In this document: positions 45,163 through 54,451 of the stretch, piece after piece | How positions within the stretch are numbered: the stretch's first letter is position 1 | Layout: every line of letters begins with the position of its first letter | NCBI RefSeq assembly: GCF_001440345.1 | Contig: NZ_LJYX01000017.1 | Location: forward strand, 496,001 to 560,000 | Direction of reading: 5' to 3' | Length of the DNA stretch: 64,000 bases | Source: Colwellia sp. TT2012 | GTDB lineage: Bacteria; Pseudomonadota; Gammaproteobacteria; Enterobacterales; Alteromonadaceae | Made by a program: the position numbers and the translations under genes | The notes under the pieces: model-generated | What the model saw: only the letters and a program-made list of their open reading frames with translations | What the model was told of the DNA's origin: nothing | Database searches by the model: none

Positions 45163-46335
45163 TTAACACTCTCCGTGCACTGCTTTTTTGAATATATCGC
45201 TATATTGCTGAGCGCTAAAGGCAATAGGGTTGCCGCCGGCGCTAGGGTCATTAAATGCCATCATGCCAATTTCATTGGCTCTACAGGCATCTATGGCTAT
45301 TTCTTGCAATGAATGAGGAATAGCTAGTTGTTTTCTCAAGGCTAAAACCCATTGAAAGAAACCGTCAAAACTTATCCGTTCTAGGGATAAATAACGGCTT
45401 AACCGAGTGATTTTTTCTGCAATAACCTTTTCATTTGCTTTGAGTACATAAGGCATCAATATGGCATTAAGTAAACCATGATGACTATCATAAAGTGCCC
45501 CAAGGGGATGTGCTAAGGCGTGCATAGCGCCAAGGCCGCGCTGAAAAGCTGTTGCCCCCATAGTGGCAGCGGCCATCACTTGTGCTCGTGCCTCGATATC
45601 ATGGCCATTAGCCGTCGCTCTAGGTAAATACTCTTTTATTAAACGGATGGCCTCAAGAGCAATACCTGCTGCCATGGGGTGAAAAGAAGGGACACAATAC
45701 GCTTCAAGCGCGTGCGATAATGCGTCCATGCCGGTGGCCGCAGTTAATTTCTTCGGTAAACTAACGCTAAGCTGGGCATCTAAAATCACAATATTGGGTA
45801 ACATGTCTGGGTGAAAGATAATACGTTTAATATGCGCTTGCTCATCGGTGATAACCGATGCTCGCCCTACCTCAGCACCAGTTCCTGATGTGGTTGGGAT
45901 AGCAATGACTTTCGCCATTTTATCTGTGTTTACTCGGTGAAAATTATCCCCTATATCTTCAAAGTCCCATAAAGGTCTCGTTTGACCAACCATTAAGGCG
46001 ATTGCTTTGCCTGCATCTAGGGCTGAGCCACCACCAAACGCTATAACTCCATCGTGCTCGCCGTGCAAAAAGGCCGTAACACCATCGGTTATATTTTGCT
46101 CGCAGGGGTTAGCTTTAATGGCAGAAAAAACCTGACAGTGAATACCTTGTCCAACAAGGTGTGACACGACTTGTTTTACCATTGGCAGAGCAGCCAAACC
46201 AGGATCCGTGACCAGTAAAGGCGCTTTAAAACTAAGTTCCTGACACGCTGAGGGTAATTCATTGATACGGCCAATGCCGGCACGAATCGAGGTAGGATAA
46301 TGCCAATTGCCATAAAATTGCTTTAGCGTTGTCAC
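45163..46335 (-). CDS. Iron-containing alcohol dehydrogenase
   Basis: 390-residue type III alcohol dehydrogenase. The NAD-binding GGGSALDAGKAIA and TTSGTGAEVG motifs are present, and the metal ligands lie in GMDALSHALEAY and HALAHPLGALYDSHHG. In the cluster it would oxidise an alcohol, plausibly the hydroxyl of a gamma-glutamylated amino alcohol, to the aldehyde. It is 49 bp downstream of the aldehyde dehydrogenase gene. Confidence 0.92.
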   Translation of the reverse strand: MTTLKQFYGNWHYPTSIRAGIGRINELPSACQELSFKAPLLVTDPGLAALPMVKQVVSHLVGQGIHCQVFSAIKANPCEQNITDGVTAFLHGEHDGVIAFGGGSALDAGKAIALMVGQTRPLWDFEDIGDNFHRVNTDKMAKVIAIPTTSGTGAEVGRASVITDEQAHIKRIIFHPDMLPNIVILDAQLSVSLPKKLTAATGMDALSHALEAYCVPSFHPMAAGIALEAIRLIKEYLPRATANGHDIEARAQVMAAATMGATAFQRGLGAMHALAHPLGALYDSHHGLLNAILMPYVLKANEKVIAEKITRLSRYLSLERISFDGFFQWVLALRKQLAIPHSLQEIAIDACRANEIGMMAFNDPSAGGNPIAFSAQQYSDIFKKAVHGEC

Positions 46336-46384
46336 CGATAACCTCCTTGGGTTTCACGTTGGGTTAAGTCAAATTTACCAGTCA

Positions 46385-47803
46385 TTATTCGCTGTTAGTA
46401 ATTTTAATATGAAAAGATTTTGCTCTGGTAAGGGCCTCATACCCTAAGCTAGACAAGGTACAGCCTCGCCCTGATTTTTTAACCCCAGTCCAAGGTAGAG
46501 CTGGGTCTAGGTAATCACAGCGATTAATAAAAAAGGTGCCGGTAGCTAATTGTTCGCCCAGGGCGATACCTTGCTTAATATTGCGAGTAAATATTGTCGA
46601 GGTTAAACCAAACATTGAATCATTTATCAAGCTAACCGCCTGTTGATCATCGCTAACTTTCATAATGCCAACCACAGGGCCAAAACTTTCCTCCGTCATT
46701 AGTGACATACTGTGGTCAACGTTGGTTAACACTTGCGGCGCGAGATAAGCACTACCTGGCTTATCTAAGGGAAAGTGATGACTGGCAAGGTGTGCTTTGG
46801 CACCAGCAGCAAGTGCCTCGGTTATTTGCTGACGAACAAAGTCCGCATTGGCAGCGTTAACCAAGGGTCCAAGTGTGGTGGCAAGGTCATCCGGCCGCCC
46901 TAACTTATAATCCTGCACTAAGGTCACTAATTGCTCAACAAAGTCATCATAGACCTCGCTGTGCACATATATGCGCTCAATAGCGCAACAAGATTGCCCT
47001 GAGTTAAAAAAAGCGCCATCAAGGCAACTTGCCACCGCTTCAGCTATATCGGCATCTGCTCGAACATACGCGGCGTCTTTGCCACCTAACTCTAAACCCA
47101 CACCAATAAAACGGCCACTGGCGGCGCGTTCGACCATTTCACCGCCGGCCACTGAGCCAGTAAAAGCAACGTATTTAATTAGCGGCTGGCGAATAAGATT
47201 TTCGGTCTCATCATGACTTAAGAATAAATTTTGAAAGATGCCCTTGGGTAAGCCCGCTTGCGCAAAAGCGTTAGCAAATTGCTCACCGCATAAGGGGGTT
47301 TGCGCCGAATGTTTTAGCAGTACACTATTTCCCGCCATAATGGCTGGCACGATAGAATTAATCGCCGTTAAGTACGGATAGTTCCACGGGGCAATAATAA
47401 AAACAACACCCAAGGGTTCGCGCTTAATATAGCGTATAAAACCCGGTTTCTTGGTTAACTTTATATCTGCTAGGGCATTTTGTGCCTCGGTAATCATAAA
47501 GCGAGCACGCTCGGCCATACCACTTACTTCACCCTGGCCATAACGAATGGGCCGTCCCATCATCCAACATAACTGCTCGGCAATTTCATCGGCTTTACTG
47601 AGCAAGATATCGACCATGGCATGACAAATAACCGCCCGCTGTGCTAGTGAGCTTTGTCGCCACCTAATTTGTGCGCTATTAGCAAGTGCCAAAGCCCGTT
47701 GGACCTCAGCCTGAGTAGCCAATTCACGCTCGACATAAATAGCGTCATCTATAGGTGAACGTGTGGTTTGAATTTTACTCATAGTGACTGATAAATTACT
47801 CAT
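46385..47803 (-). CDS. Aldehyde dehydrogenase family protein
   Basis: 472-residue NAD(P)-dependent enzyme with catalytic Cys in FFNSGQSCCAIERI, general base Glu in GLELGGKDAAYV and the cofactor motif FTGSVAGGEMVE. The short N-terminus and SCC motif resemble succinate-semialdehyde-type dehydrogenases. A second Met is seven codons in (47782). It follows the glutamine-synthetase-like gene by 54 bp, so the two are co-transcribed. Confidence 0.93.
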   Translation of the reverse strand: MSNLSVTMSKIQTTRSPIDDAIYVERELATQAEVQRALALANSAQIRWRQSSLAQRAVICHAMVDILLSKADEIAEQLCWMMGRPIRYGQGEVSGMAERARFMITEAQNALADIKLTKKPGFIRYIKREPLGVVFIIAPWNYPYLTAINSIVPAIMAGNSVLLKHSAQTPLCGEQFANAFAQAGLPKGIFQNLFLSHDETENLIRQPLIKYVAFTGSVAGGEMVERAASGRFIGVGLELGGKDAAYVRADADIAEAVASCLDGAFFNSGQSCCAIERIYVHSEVYDDFVEQLVTLVQDYKLGRPDDLATTLGPLVNAANADFVRQQITEALAAGAKAHLASHHFPLDKPGSAYLAPQVLTNVDHSMSLMTEESFGPVVGIMKVSDDQQAVSLINDSMFGLTSTIFTRNIKQGIALGEQLATGTFFINRCDYLDPALPWTGVKKSGRGCTLSSLGYEALTRAKSFHIKITNSE

Positions 47804-47857
47804 TACTTATCTACCTAGTAACAACGCTACTGCTAAGTGTTGTTAAATTATTTCAGC

Positions 47858-49228
47858 TTATATAATTTCAAAGTAGCGACTTAACTCCCAATCAGAAACA
47901 TGCTTACGGTATTCTCGCTCTTCCCATTCCCTACTGGCACTAAAGTGCTCAACAAAGTCATGACCAAACATGGCTATGGCGGCTTTCGATTGCTTAAACC
48001 TAGTCGCCGCTGCAAATAAAGTATTCGGCAGTGCTAATTCTGCTGGATGACTTTGTTGATAAGCATTGCCCTTAATTTGTGGCAAGGGCTCCAGTTGCTC
48101 TTCTATGCCAATTAAGCCCGAAGCTATGGCCGCGGCTAAGGCTAAATAAGGGTTAGCATCGGCAGCGCCAAGGCGATATTCAATTCGTTGTGATTTTTCT
48201 GAGCCAGAAATAACCCGCAGTGCTGTGGTACGATTTTCTACCCCCCAAGTAGCATCAAGTGGCGCCCATAAACCAGGAACCATGCGACTATAGCTATTAA
48301 CTGTCGGAGCAATCATGGCGATAAACTCAGGCATAAAGCGTTGTTGTCCGGCAAGAAACTGGCGCTGTAATTTACTCATGCCATCCTTATTATCTTGCTG
48401 ATAAAACACACCGTGGCCTTGTGCATCTTTTAATGAGATATGAATATGACCACTTTGTCCTGGCCAATCTGTCGACCACTTAGCCATAAAAGTAGCCATT
48501 AAATTATTACGTTGTGCCCAAACCTTGATAAAGGTTTTAAAAAGTGCGGCTTTATCCGCGGCATTAAGTGCTTCATCATGGGCGATTGCGGCTTCTAATA
48601 CCCCAGGACCTGTCTCTGTGTGTAATCCTTCAAGGGGAAAGTCCATTTGTTCAGCAAGGGCTAAGATTTGATGATGTAAGTCGGCGTGCACCGAGTTACG
48701 GATCATCGAATAACCAAAGCAGTCCGGTGACAGTGGTGTTAAGTTTTTATAATTTTTTGCTCGAACAGACTCAGGCGTTTCATTAAAAATAAAAAACTCA
48801 TATTCTAATGCCGCTATCACTAAAAAACCTTGTTCTTTGGCGCGTTCAAGTACTCGCTTTAGCGTGTTGCGTGGACAAATAGGCGCTGCAGCACCACTAA
48901 ACTCCGCGATAAATAACAACATATCATCTTCAAAGGGTAAGGCACGGCAGGTTTGCGGGATAATACGAACAGGTGCATCTGGGAAGCCAGTATGCCAGCC
49001 AGTATATTTAACATTATCATAAAGCTGATCTTGACAATCCCAGCCCAAAACGACATCACAAAAAGAAAAACCTGAGTCTAATGAGCAGAAGAATTTTTCT
49101 TTACTCATGTACTTGCCACGCATAATGCCATCGATATCAAACAAGCCCACTTTCACATGGCTAAGGCCTCTTTGCTCGACAATTAACTTAGCGTCTGCAA
49201 TGGTTTTAACTTCTCTTGGTAATAACAT
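47858..49228 (-). CDS. Glutamine-synthetase-like gamma-glutamyl ligase
   Basis: 456 residues of the class I glutamine synthetase fold: beta-grasp N-terminal domain (VKVGLFDIDGIMRGKYM) and catalytic barrel with ALEYEFFIF, ETGPGVLEAA, SGHIHISLKD and ENRTTALRVISG. Length and sequence match the PuuA/IpuC/GlnA4-type group that joins glutamate to amines or amino alcohols rather than ammonia. It is first in an operon with aldehyde and alcohol dehydrogenases and an amidotransferase, supporting that role. Three phased repeats lie just upstream. Confidence 0.9.
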   Translation of the reverse strand: MLLPREVKTIADAKLIVEQRGLSHVKVGLFDIDGIMRGKYMSKEKFFCSLDSGFSFCDVVLGWDCQDQLYDNVKYTGWHTGFPDAPVRIIPQTCRALPFEDDMLLFIAEFSGAAAPICPRNTLKRVLERAKEQGFLVIAALEYEFFIFNETPESVRAKNYKNLTPLSPDCFGYSMIRNSVHADLHHQILALAEQMDFPLEGLHTETGPGVLEAAIAHDEALNAADKAALFKTFIKVWAQRNNLMATFMAKWSTDWPGQSGHIHISLKDAQGHGVFYQQDNKDGMSKLQRQFLAGQQRFMPEFIAMIAPTVNSYSRMVPGLWAPLDATWGVENRTTALRVISGSEKSQRIEYRLGAADANPYLALAAAIASGLIGIEEQLEPLPQIKGNAYQQSHPAELALPNTLFAAATRFKQSKAAIAMFGHDFVEHFSASREWEEREYRKHVSDWELSRYFEII

Positions 49229-49257
49229 GCACTTTCCTCTTTAGCGGTATTACCTTA

Positions 49258-49290
49258 CCTAGAAATCACCTAGAGATTATCTAGAATATT
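49258..49290 (-). promoter_or_regulatory. Three 11-bp direct repeats before the ligase gene
   Basis: CCTAGAAATCA, CCTAGAGATTA and TCTAGAATATT follow each other without gaps, 30 bp before the start codon. The 11-bp period places the CTAGA cores on one face of the DNA, as expected of a cooperative operator, perhaps for the nearby AraC-type regulator. Confidence 0.5.
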
Positions 49291-49414
49291 GATAACTCGA
49301 AGGATAATTAAAATGTGTACTTACCTTTACAGTAAAGCTCAACAAAGGAGATTTTTCAAAATAACTCAATGTTGATTGAGTGTTTTCTCAGAAGAGTCCA
49401 CAGCTAAGCAGGCA

Positions 49415-49440
49415 TAAAAAAGCCAGTCGAGTGACTGGCT
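49415..49440 (-). terminator. Terminator after the MFS gene
   Basis: AGCCAGTC and GACTGGCT form an 8-bp stem with a 4-base loop. On the minus strand it is followed by TTTTTT. It separates the transporter gene from the downstream catabolic operon. Confidence 0.88.
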
Positions 49441-49492
49441 ACTGATGACATGGTATTAATGCATGGTACAAATACATGATACTAAGGTAATA

Positions 49493-50701
49493 TTAACTGG
49501 TCGGTGCCAGCTTAGCCGTGTTAACAAACTGACTGGCGGCTAAAGAAAGTAAGGCGAAAAAGGCACCCGCATAAAATACTAAGGAATGATCATAAAGCCA
49601 AATTAAACCAAAGGTCGCTGGTATAACCACAGCGGCAATATGATTAATACTAAAACTTACCCCAGCAGTTGCAGCAATATCTTTTGGGTCCGCTATTTTT
49701 TGAAAATAGGTCTTTAAGGCGATGGCCATAGCAAAAAACAAATGATCAATAACATACAGCACGGCGGCAACATCAGCCGACTCAACCAGCGCATAACCGA
49801 TAAAGACCGTAATTAAGCCCAAATACTCTAAGGTTAAGGCTTTACGCTCCCCTACTTTGGCAATCCAAGCACCTATTTTAGGCGCTAAAAAAAAGTTAAT
49901 TAGATGATTAATCATATACAAAAGCGTAATTTCTTGGACACTGTAACCAAATTTTTCCACCATAAGGAAGCCGGCAAAGACAACAAATATTTGTCGACGT
50001 GCTCCCGCTAAAAAAGTGAGTAAGTAATACAAACTATAACGTTTTCTTAGAATTATTTTTTTATGTTGTATATGTTCCATCGGAAATTTAGGCATAGCAA
50101 CGGCTAAGCAAATCGTTAGTAATAAGCCACTAATACCAAAAAATATATACATCACTTGATAGCTAGCAGAAAAAACACTAAAACCCAGCCAAATTAAGCC
50201 ATAACAGATAAGTGATGCCGCTGACTTTATTGACATTAGTTGACCAAGTTTTACTGGCGCCTCTGCTTTTTTAAACCACTGCAAGCTTAATGACGTATTT
50301 ATGGTTTCATAATAATGAAAACCAATAGACATCAACACCGTTGTCGCATAAAGCCCGTAGATACTAGGAAACAGCCCAGTAATGGCAACACCAATAGATA
50401 ACAGACACAAAGAAATCAAGGCTAAGACTTGCTCGGTAAACACTAATAACACAAATATTGCGGTAAACGCTAAGAAGCCAGGAATTTCCCGTAAAGATTG
50501 CAACATGCCTATTTCAGCGCCAGTAAAGGCTGCTTGCTCAATAACAAAGTTATTGAGCATTGCCATCCAACCGGCAAAAGTAACTGACATGACAATGCTG
50601 GCAATCGCTAAGAAAACAAAAGGACTTTGCCAACTTTTATCTTGCTCGCCGACAAGTGTTGTTCTTGCTGTTGCTTGCGTTGCTTTGCTTAATTCTTTCA
50701 T
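49493..50701 (-). CDS. MFS transporter
   Basis: 402 residues with about 12 membrane helices and a basic central loop (HIQHKKIILRKRYSLYY) between the two halves. The N-terminal 25 residues are polar. It lies upstream of, and on the same strand as, the gamma-glutamyl cluster, though with its own terminator, and is divergent from the AraC-type gene. Uptake or export of the pathway substrate is the likely role by context only. Confidence 0.82.
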   Translation of the reverse strand: MKELSKATQATARTTLVGEQDKSWQSPFVFLAIASIVMSVTFAGWMAMLNNFVIEQAAFTGAEIGMLQSLREIPGFLAFTAIFVLLVFTEQVLALISLCLLSIGVAITGLFPSIYGLYATTVLMSIGFHYYETINTSLSLQWFKKAEAPVKLGQLMSIKSAASLICYGLIWLGFSVFSASYQVMYIFFGISGLLLTICLAVAMPKFPMEHIQHKKIILRKRYSLYYLLTFLAGARRQIFVVFAGFLMVEKFGYSVQEITLLYMINHLINFFLAPKIGAWIAKVGERKALTLEYLGLITVFIGYALVESADVAAVLYVIDHLFFAMAIALKTYFQKIADPKDIAATAGVSFSINHIAAVVIPATFGLIWLYDHSLVFYAGAFFALLSLAASQFVNTAKLAPTS

Positions 50702-50852
50702 ACAACTCCTTGTTATACATAACTGACACTAAATAACTTACCCCAAGTAATGAGTGCCAAAGACATAGCAGGTAAACGCTCTACCAAGGATAAGCTTGTG
50801 TCGCGAAAGAGGCCATTATATGATGATTTAAACATGACCAATAGCGACAATT

Positions 50853-51659
50853 ATGACAATTAGTTTATCAATTCAGACAAAATCAGTCTGGCATAAACAA
50901 AGCCCGAGCCGACTTTACCCAAGCTTACCCCGAACTGTATTACCTACCTCTGCCGAATTTAAGCCCATGACGCAGATTATTAGCCATACTCATCCGTGGT
51001 CGCAGCTTTCCTATTCTTGTATTGGTGTTATGCATATTGAAACCGATGCGGGTATTTTTGTTATTCCCCCCGAGCAAGCATTGTGGTTACCCCCAGGTAT
51101 AGCGCATCAACATTTTTGTAAGAACAAGGTAAGCTACCGTAGCTTATATATCGATCCTGTTTTGAGTGAAGTGCTTGGTAATAAAGTACGGCCGTTAACG
51201 GTTGACCCCTTATTAAAATCATTGATATTGGAGATTTCAAGCTGGCCAGAAGACTATAAAGAAACAGCGCAAACACAGCGTTTTATTTTAGTGTTGTTAG
51301 ATCGCCTAGCCATGGCGAAAAGTAACCCGTTGTTTATGCCAACTATTCAAGATAAAAGACTATTACCGATAATTGAAACCCTCAACCAAGAGCCCGCTAA
51401 TAAATTAACCATAGAGCAATGGTCACTTAAAGTTGGTGCCTCAAGCAGGACACTAAATCGATTATTTAATCAAAATTACGGCATGGGTTTTAGCAAATGG
51501 AAACAAAAACTAAGAATATTAAAGTCGTTAGAATTACTGAACAGCAATACCCCACTGGTAGATATTGCCTTTGAGCTAGGTTATGAATCAACCTCAGCAT
51601 TTATCACCGGCTTTAAAAAACAACTTGGTTGCCCACCTAAAAAGTACTTGACTAACTAG
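50853..51659 (+). CDS. AraC-family transcriptional regulator
   Basis: 268 residues: an N-terminal cupin-type sensor (HTHPWSQLSYSCIGVMHIET, IPPEQALWLPPGIAHQ) and a C-terminal double helix-turn-helix (LTIEQWSLKVGASSRTLNRLF and VDIAFELGYESTSAFITGFK, the latter ending GCPPKKY). Divergent from the MFS gene, so it probably controls the transporter and the gamma-glutamyl operon. Confidence 0.92.
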   Translation: MTISLSIQTKSVWHKQSPSRLYPSLPRTVLPTSAEFKPMTQIISHTHPWSQLSYSCIGVMHIETDAGIFVIPPEQALWLPPGIAHQHFCKNKVSYRSLYIDPVLSEVLGNKVRPLTVDPLLKSLILEISSWPEDYKETAQTQRFILVLLDRLAMAKSNPLFMPTIQDKRLLPIIETLNQEPANKLTIEQWSLKVGASSRTLNRLFNQNYGMGFSKWKQKLRILKSLELLNSNTPLVDIAFELGYESTSAFITGFKKQLGCPPKKYLTN

Positions 51660-51707
51660 GCTTTTAAAGACGATTTTGTCATGCTTTACCCTAAATAATC
51701 AGTATCA

Positions 51708-53402
51708 CTATTTTTTTTCAAGTTTAAATTTACTCATTTCATCATGTAATTCATGCAAGGTAGACTGTAAGTGAGTAGTTGCTTCAACGGCCCGATCAAT
51801 CTCCAACTTGTTCTCATGCGAGGCATCATTAACTTGCGTGATATTGTTATTTATTTCTTCAACCACACAGTGTTGCTCTTCTGCAGCGGTCGCCACTTGG
51901 GTGGACATATCATTAACACTACTAATAGCTTCATTAACATCGGCCATTAAAGCATTTGAGCGCTCAGAGAACTCTATGGTTTTGGCACTCAGCTCTCGGC
52001 TATGATCCATAGCTACCACGGCGTTATGTGCACCAGAACGATATTGTTCAATCATTTTTTCAATTTCTTTAGTAGACTCTTGCGTACGTTGCGCTAAGTT
52101 TCTCACTTCATCAGCAACGACAGCAAAACCTCGACCTTGCTCCCCTGCTCTGGCGGCTTCTATCGCAGCATTAAGCGCGAGAAGATTGGTTTGCTCAGCA
52201 ATGCCTTTAATGACTTCCAACACTGATTCTATTTTTTCACTGTTCTTCTCTAGCTTAGTCAGTGCTTTGCCACTGTCTGATAAACTTTCTATCAATTGCC
52301 TAATTTGTTCCATGGCCTGTAAATTTACCTGCTGACTTTGCTGAGAGTTAGATGATGCGACTTCTGTTAACTCTAGGGTATTGGTAGTGTTTTTTGCTAC
52401 TTCTTGTGCGGTTGAAGACAACTCGTTAATCGCCGTAGCCACCAAATCAATTTGTTGAAATTGATTGACTAAATTTTCTTGTACCTGGTTATTTGCTTGG
52501 GCTAATACTTGAGCAGTTTGTTGCACATCATTGGTAGAGTTATTGACCTTGGTTAAAAGAGCACAAACACTAGCGCGCATTGTCTCCATATGTTCAAGCA
52601 TCTGCCCTACTTCTCCTGGCTCATTTACTGCTACATGTTCATCAAAATTGCCATGAGCAATATTCTCTAATGAATGTACTGCCTTTTTCAAGCCAGCTTG
52701 CACGGCATTAATGACCAGACAAGCGCTAATAATATTAACGAATACACTCACAACTACTGCAGCTATGGCAATAAACTCAAGCTTGATAGCTTCTTCATCA
52801 ATTTTTATTACCGCCTCTTCGGTAAAACGCTCAATTTCAGCTAAAACACCTTCAACATGCTCAGTTAGCGCTAAGGCCTCATTTTCAACCGTTTCGCTTA
52901 ATAGCTCAGCATGATGAAACTTATGCAGAGCTAACGCCACAAAAACTTCTTTCGCGTGTTTCGCCCATTTTTCATGCTGACGTTCTAGTTGTTTGACATC
53001 AGTTAAAAGCTTCGAAAATTCATCTCTGTCAACCTGCTCTTGAGCATGATTTTTTGCTTGTTCAAGTGACTGCTCTATTGCCTTTAATTCGTGTTCAATC
53101 TTTTTATTTAAACTTTCAAAGTGCTCAACCGCTGCCTTATAGTGCGCGCTTGCTGAGGGCTCAGTAGCCATTGCTAAAGCAAAGCGAAAAGCCTGTTCAA
53201 AATATATTTCTTGCTCTAACTGATGCTCTGTTAACGAAGTGACCGCTTTGGTTATGGGAATATCTGTACTAGCAACAGCTTCAATATGATGCTCAATGGT
53301 GATTAATTTCGTTAGTATTATAGCGGTGGCAATAACCTGGACAGCAACGGCTAGCACAACCATAGCAATAATGCGTTGCTTGATCGATAAATCAACTTTC
53401 AT
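51708..53402 (-). CDS. Methyl-accepting chemotaxis protein
   Basis: 564 residues: TM1 ([19 protein letters not shown]), a helical, His- and Glu-rich periplasmic domain of about 150 residues, TM2 ([20 protein letters not shown]), HAMP, and the signalling hairpin [20 protein letters not shown] (one residue run of the canonical tip). No CheW-binding pentapeptide is seen at the C-terminus. It is convergent with the AraC gene. Ligand unknown. Confidence 0.94.
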   Translation of the reverse strand: MKVDLSIKQRIIAMVVLAVAVQVIATAIILTKLITIEHHIEAVASTDIPITKAVTSLTEHQLEQEIYFEQAFRFALAMATEPSASAHYKAAVEHFESLNKKIEHELKAIEQSLEQAKNHAQEQVDRDEFSKLLTDVKQLERQHEKWAKHAKEVFVALALHKFHHAELLSETVENEALALTEHVEGVLAEIERFTEEAVIKIDEEAIKLEFIAIAAVVVSVFVNIISACLVINAVQAGLKKAVHSLENIAHGNFDEHVAVNEPGEVGQMLEHMETMRASVCALLTKVNNSTNDVQQTAQVLAQANNQVQENLVNQFQQIDLVATAINELSSTAQEVAKNTTNTLELTEVASSNSQQSQQVNLQAMEQIRQLIESLSDSGKALTKLEKNSEKIESVLEVIKGIAEQTNLLALNAAIEAARAGEQGRGFAVVADEVRNLAQRTQESTKEIEKMIEQYRSGAHNAVVAMDHSRELSAKTIEFSERSNALMADVNEAISSVNDMSTQVATAAEEQHCVVEEINNNITQVNDASHENKLEIDRAVEATTHLQSTLHELHDEMSKFKLEKK

Positions 53403-53980
53403 CTTAATTACTCCTCAATGTTTGAGAATACGTTTAAAAATACCTTTAACCGTACTTTTATAGGTATTATTGCCCGTTATCACCGCATTATTACTATAAA
53501 TTTAAAACCTAGATTAAAAGTATAGCTCGTTTTTTGTACTGTCATTTTAAAAGATATAGCTTATAATTTTATGATGTTATGACCTACAATAAAAAACAGT
53601 TGCAGATAATTATCTTAGAGAGCTGGATAGTATTCATAAAAATAAAACAAACCATAACAGTGACTGATGTTATTTCTATTTTAATGAGTGAAAAATTAAA
53701 AAACTCTAACGATTAAGCTTTTTCTACCTTCTTTGACGCTGCTGCTAACTCGGTTTCAATAGTGGCAAGTATCACTACAAAAAAGAACGCGGTTACTCAT
53801 CGATAAAGTTCCTTACAAAGGTGTTTTTACTTGCCGCTTAACTATCACTAAGATTGCTCGGTACAATTTTATCTTGTCAATGTAATGACTTTAGCGATAT
53901 AAAAAGCAACGATTGCGACTAAGGTGACGCAAACTCCTCCATAGCACTTTTGTATTAATGGTATTTTATAGGCTTTATTA
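53403..53980. other. 578-bp AT-rich stretch
   Basis: No intact gene. On the minus strand, a roughly 40-codon open stretch ending TAA at 53869 encodes a hydrophobic segment (CYGGVCVTLVAIVAFYIAKV), which looks like the last membrane helix of a lost transporter. It overlaps the start of the glutaminase relic. Confidence 0.4.
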
Positions 53981-54291
53981 ATGAGGCTGATGGACGTGTT
54001 AAATGAGATACATCAGCAAGTGCTCCCTTCCCTTGAGCAAGGCAAGGTTGCTACCTATATTTCCGCTTTAGCGAATTTAATGAAAAGCTTTGATAACTTT
54101 GATAACTTTGATAACTTTGACAATGATGTCAACGCAGTATTGCAAACTTACTTTAAACATTGCTCTATTGTGATGAATGCACAACAACTATCGCGGTCTA
54201 TGCACCGGCATTGAATGAATACGGTAATTCATTAGTTGGCACAAAAGCACTAGAGCTATTTACTACTAAATCAGGACTTTCTATTTTTTAA
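53981..54291 (+). pseudogene. glsA: Glutaminase (GlsA-type) remnant
   Basis: The first part encodes VLNEIHQQVLPSLEQGKVATY, which matches the GlsA N-terminus (RQVRPLIGQGKVADYIPALA in E. coli). It is joined in frame to a stretch like the C-terminal half: LMKSFDNF, then NDVNAVLQTYFKHCSIVMNA. After a frame change at about 54180 the sequence continues TTIAVYAPALNEYGNSLVG to a TAA at 54289, matching the GlsA end. About 165 and 70 residues are missing at the two junctions. A 9-bp unit GATAACTTT is triplicated (FDN repeats). Clearly a decayed gene. Confidence 0.82.
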
Positions 54292-54389
54292 GCTTAACCT
54301 AAACAGCCCTACGCCAAAGGCATGATATTGAGTTGTAAGGTACTTTATTACAATGTTAACAAGCCAAGTGCAGCGGCGGAAAAACAGAG

Positions 54390-54424
54390 AAAAAAGGCCG
54401 CTTCTTAGTAAAAAAGAAGCGACC
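54390..54424 (-). terminator. Terminator after the subtilase gene
   Basis: On the minus strand an 11-bp stem (plus-strand arms 54396-54406 and 54414-54424, one G-T pair) with a 7-base loop is followed by six T residues. It lies 28 bp past the subtilase stop. Confidence 0.88.
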
Positions 54425-54451
54425 GGCTAGCTTAGTAAAGAAGGTACTGCT

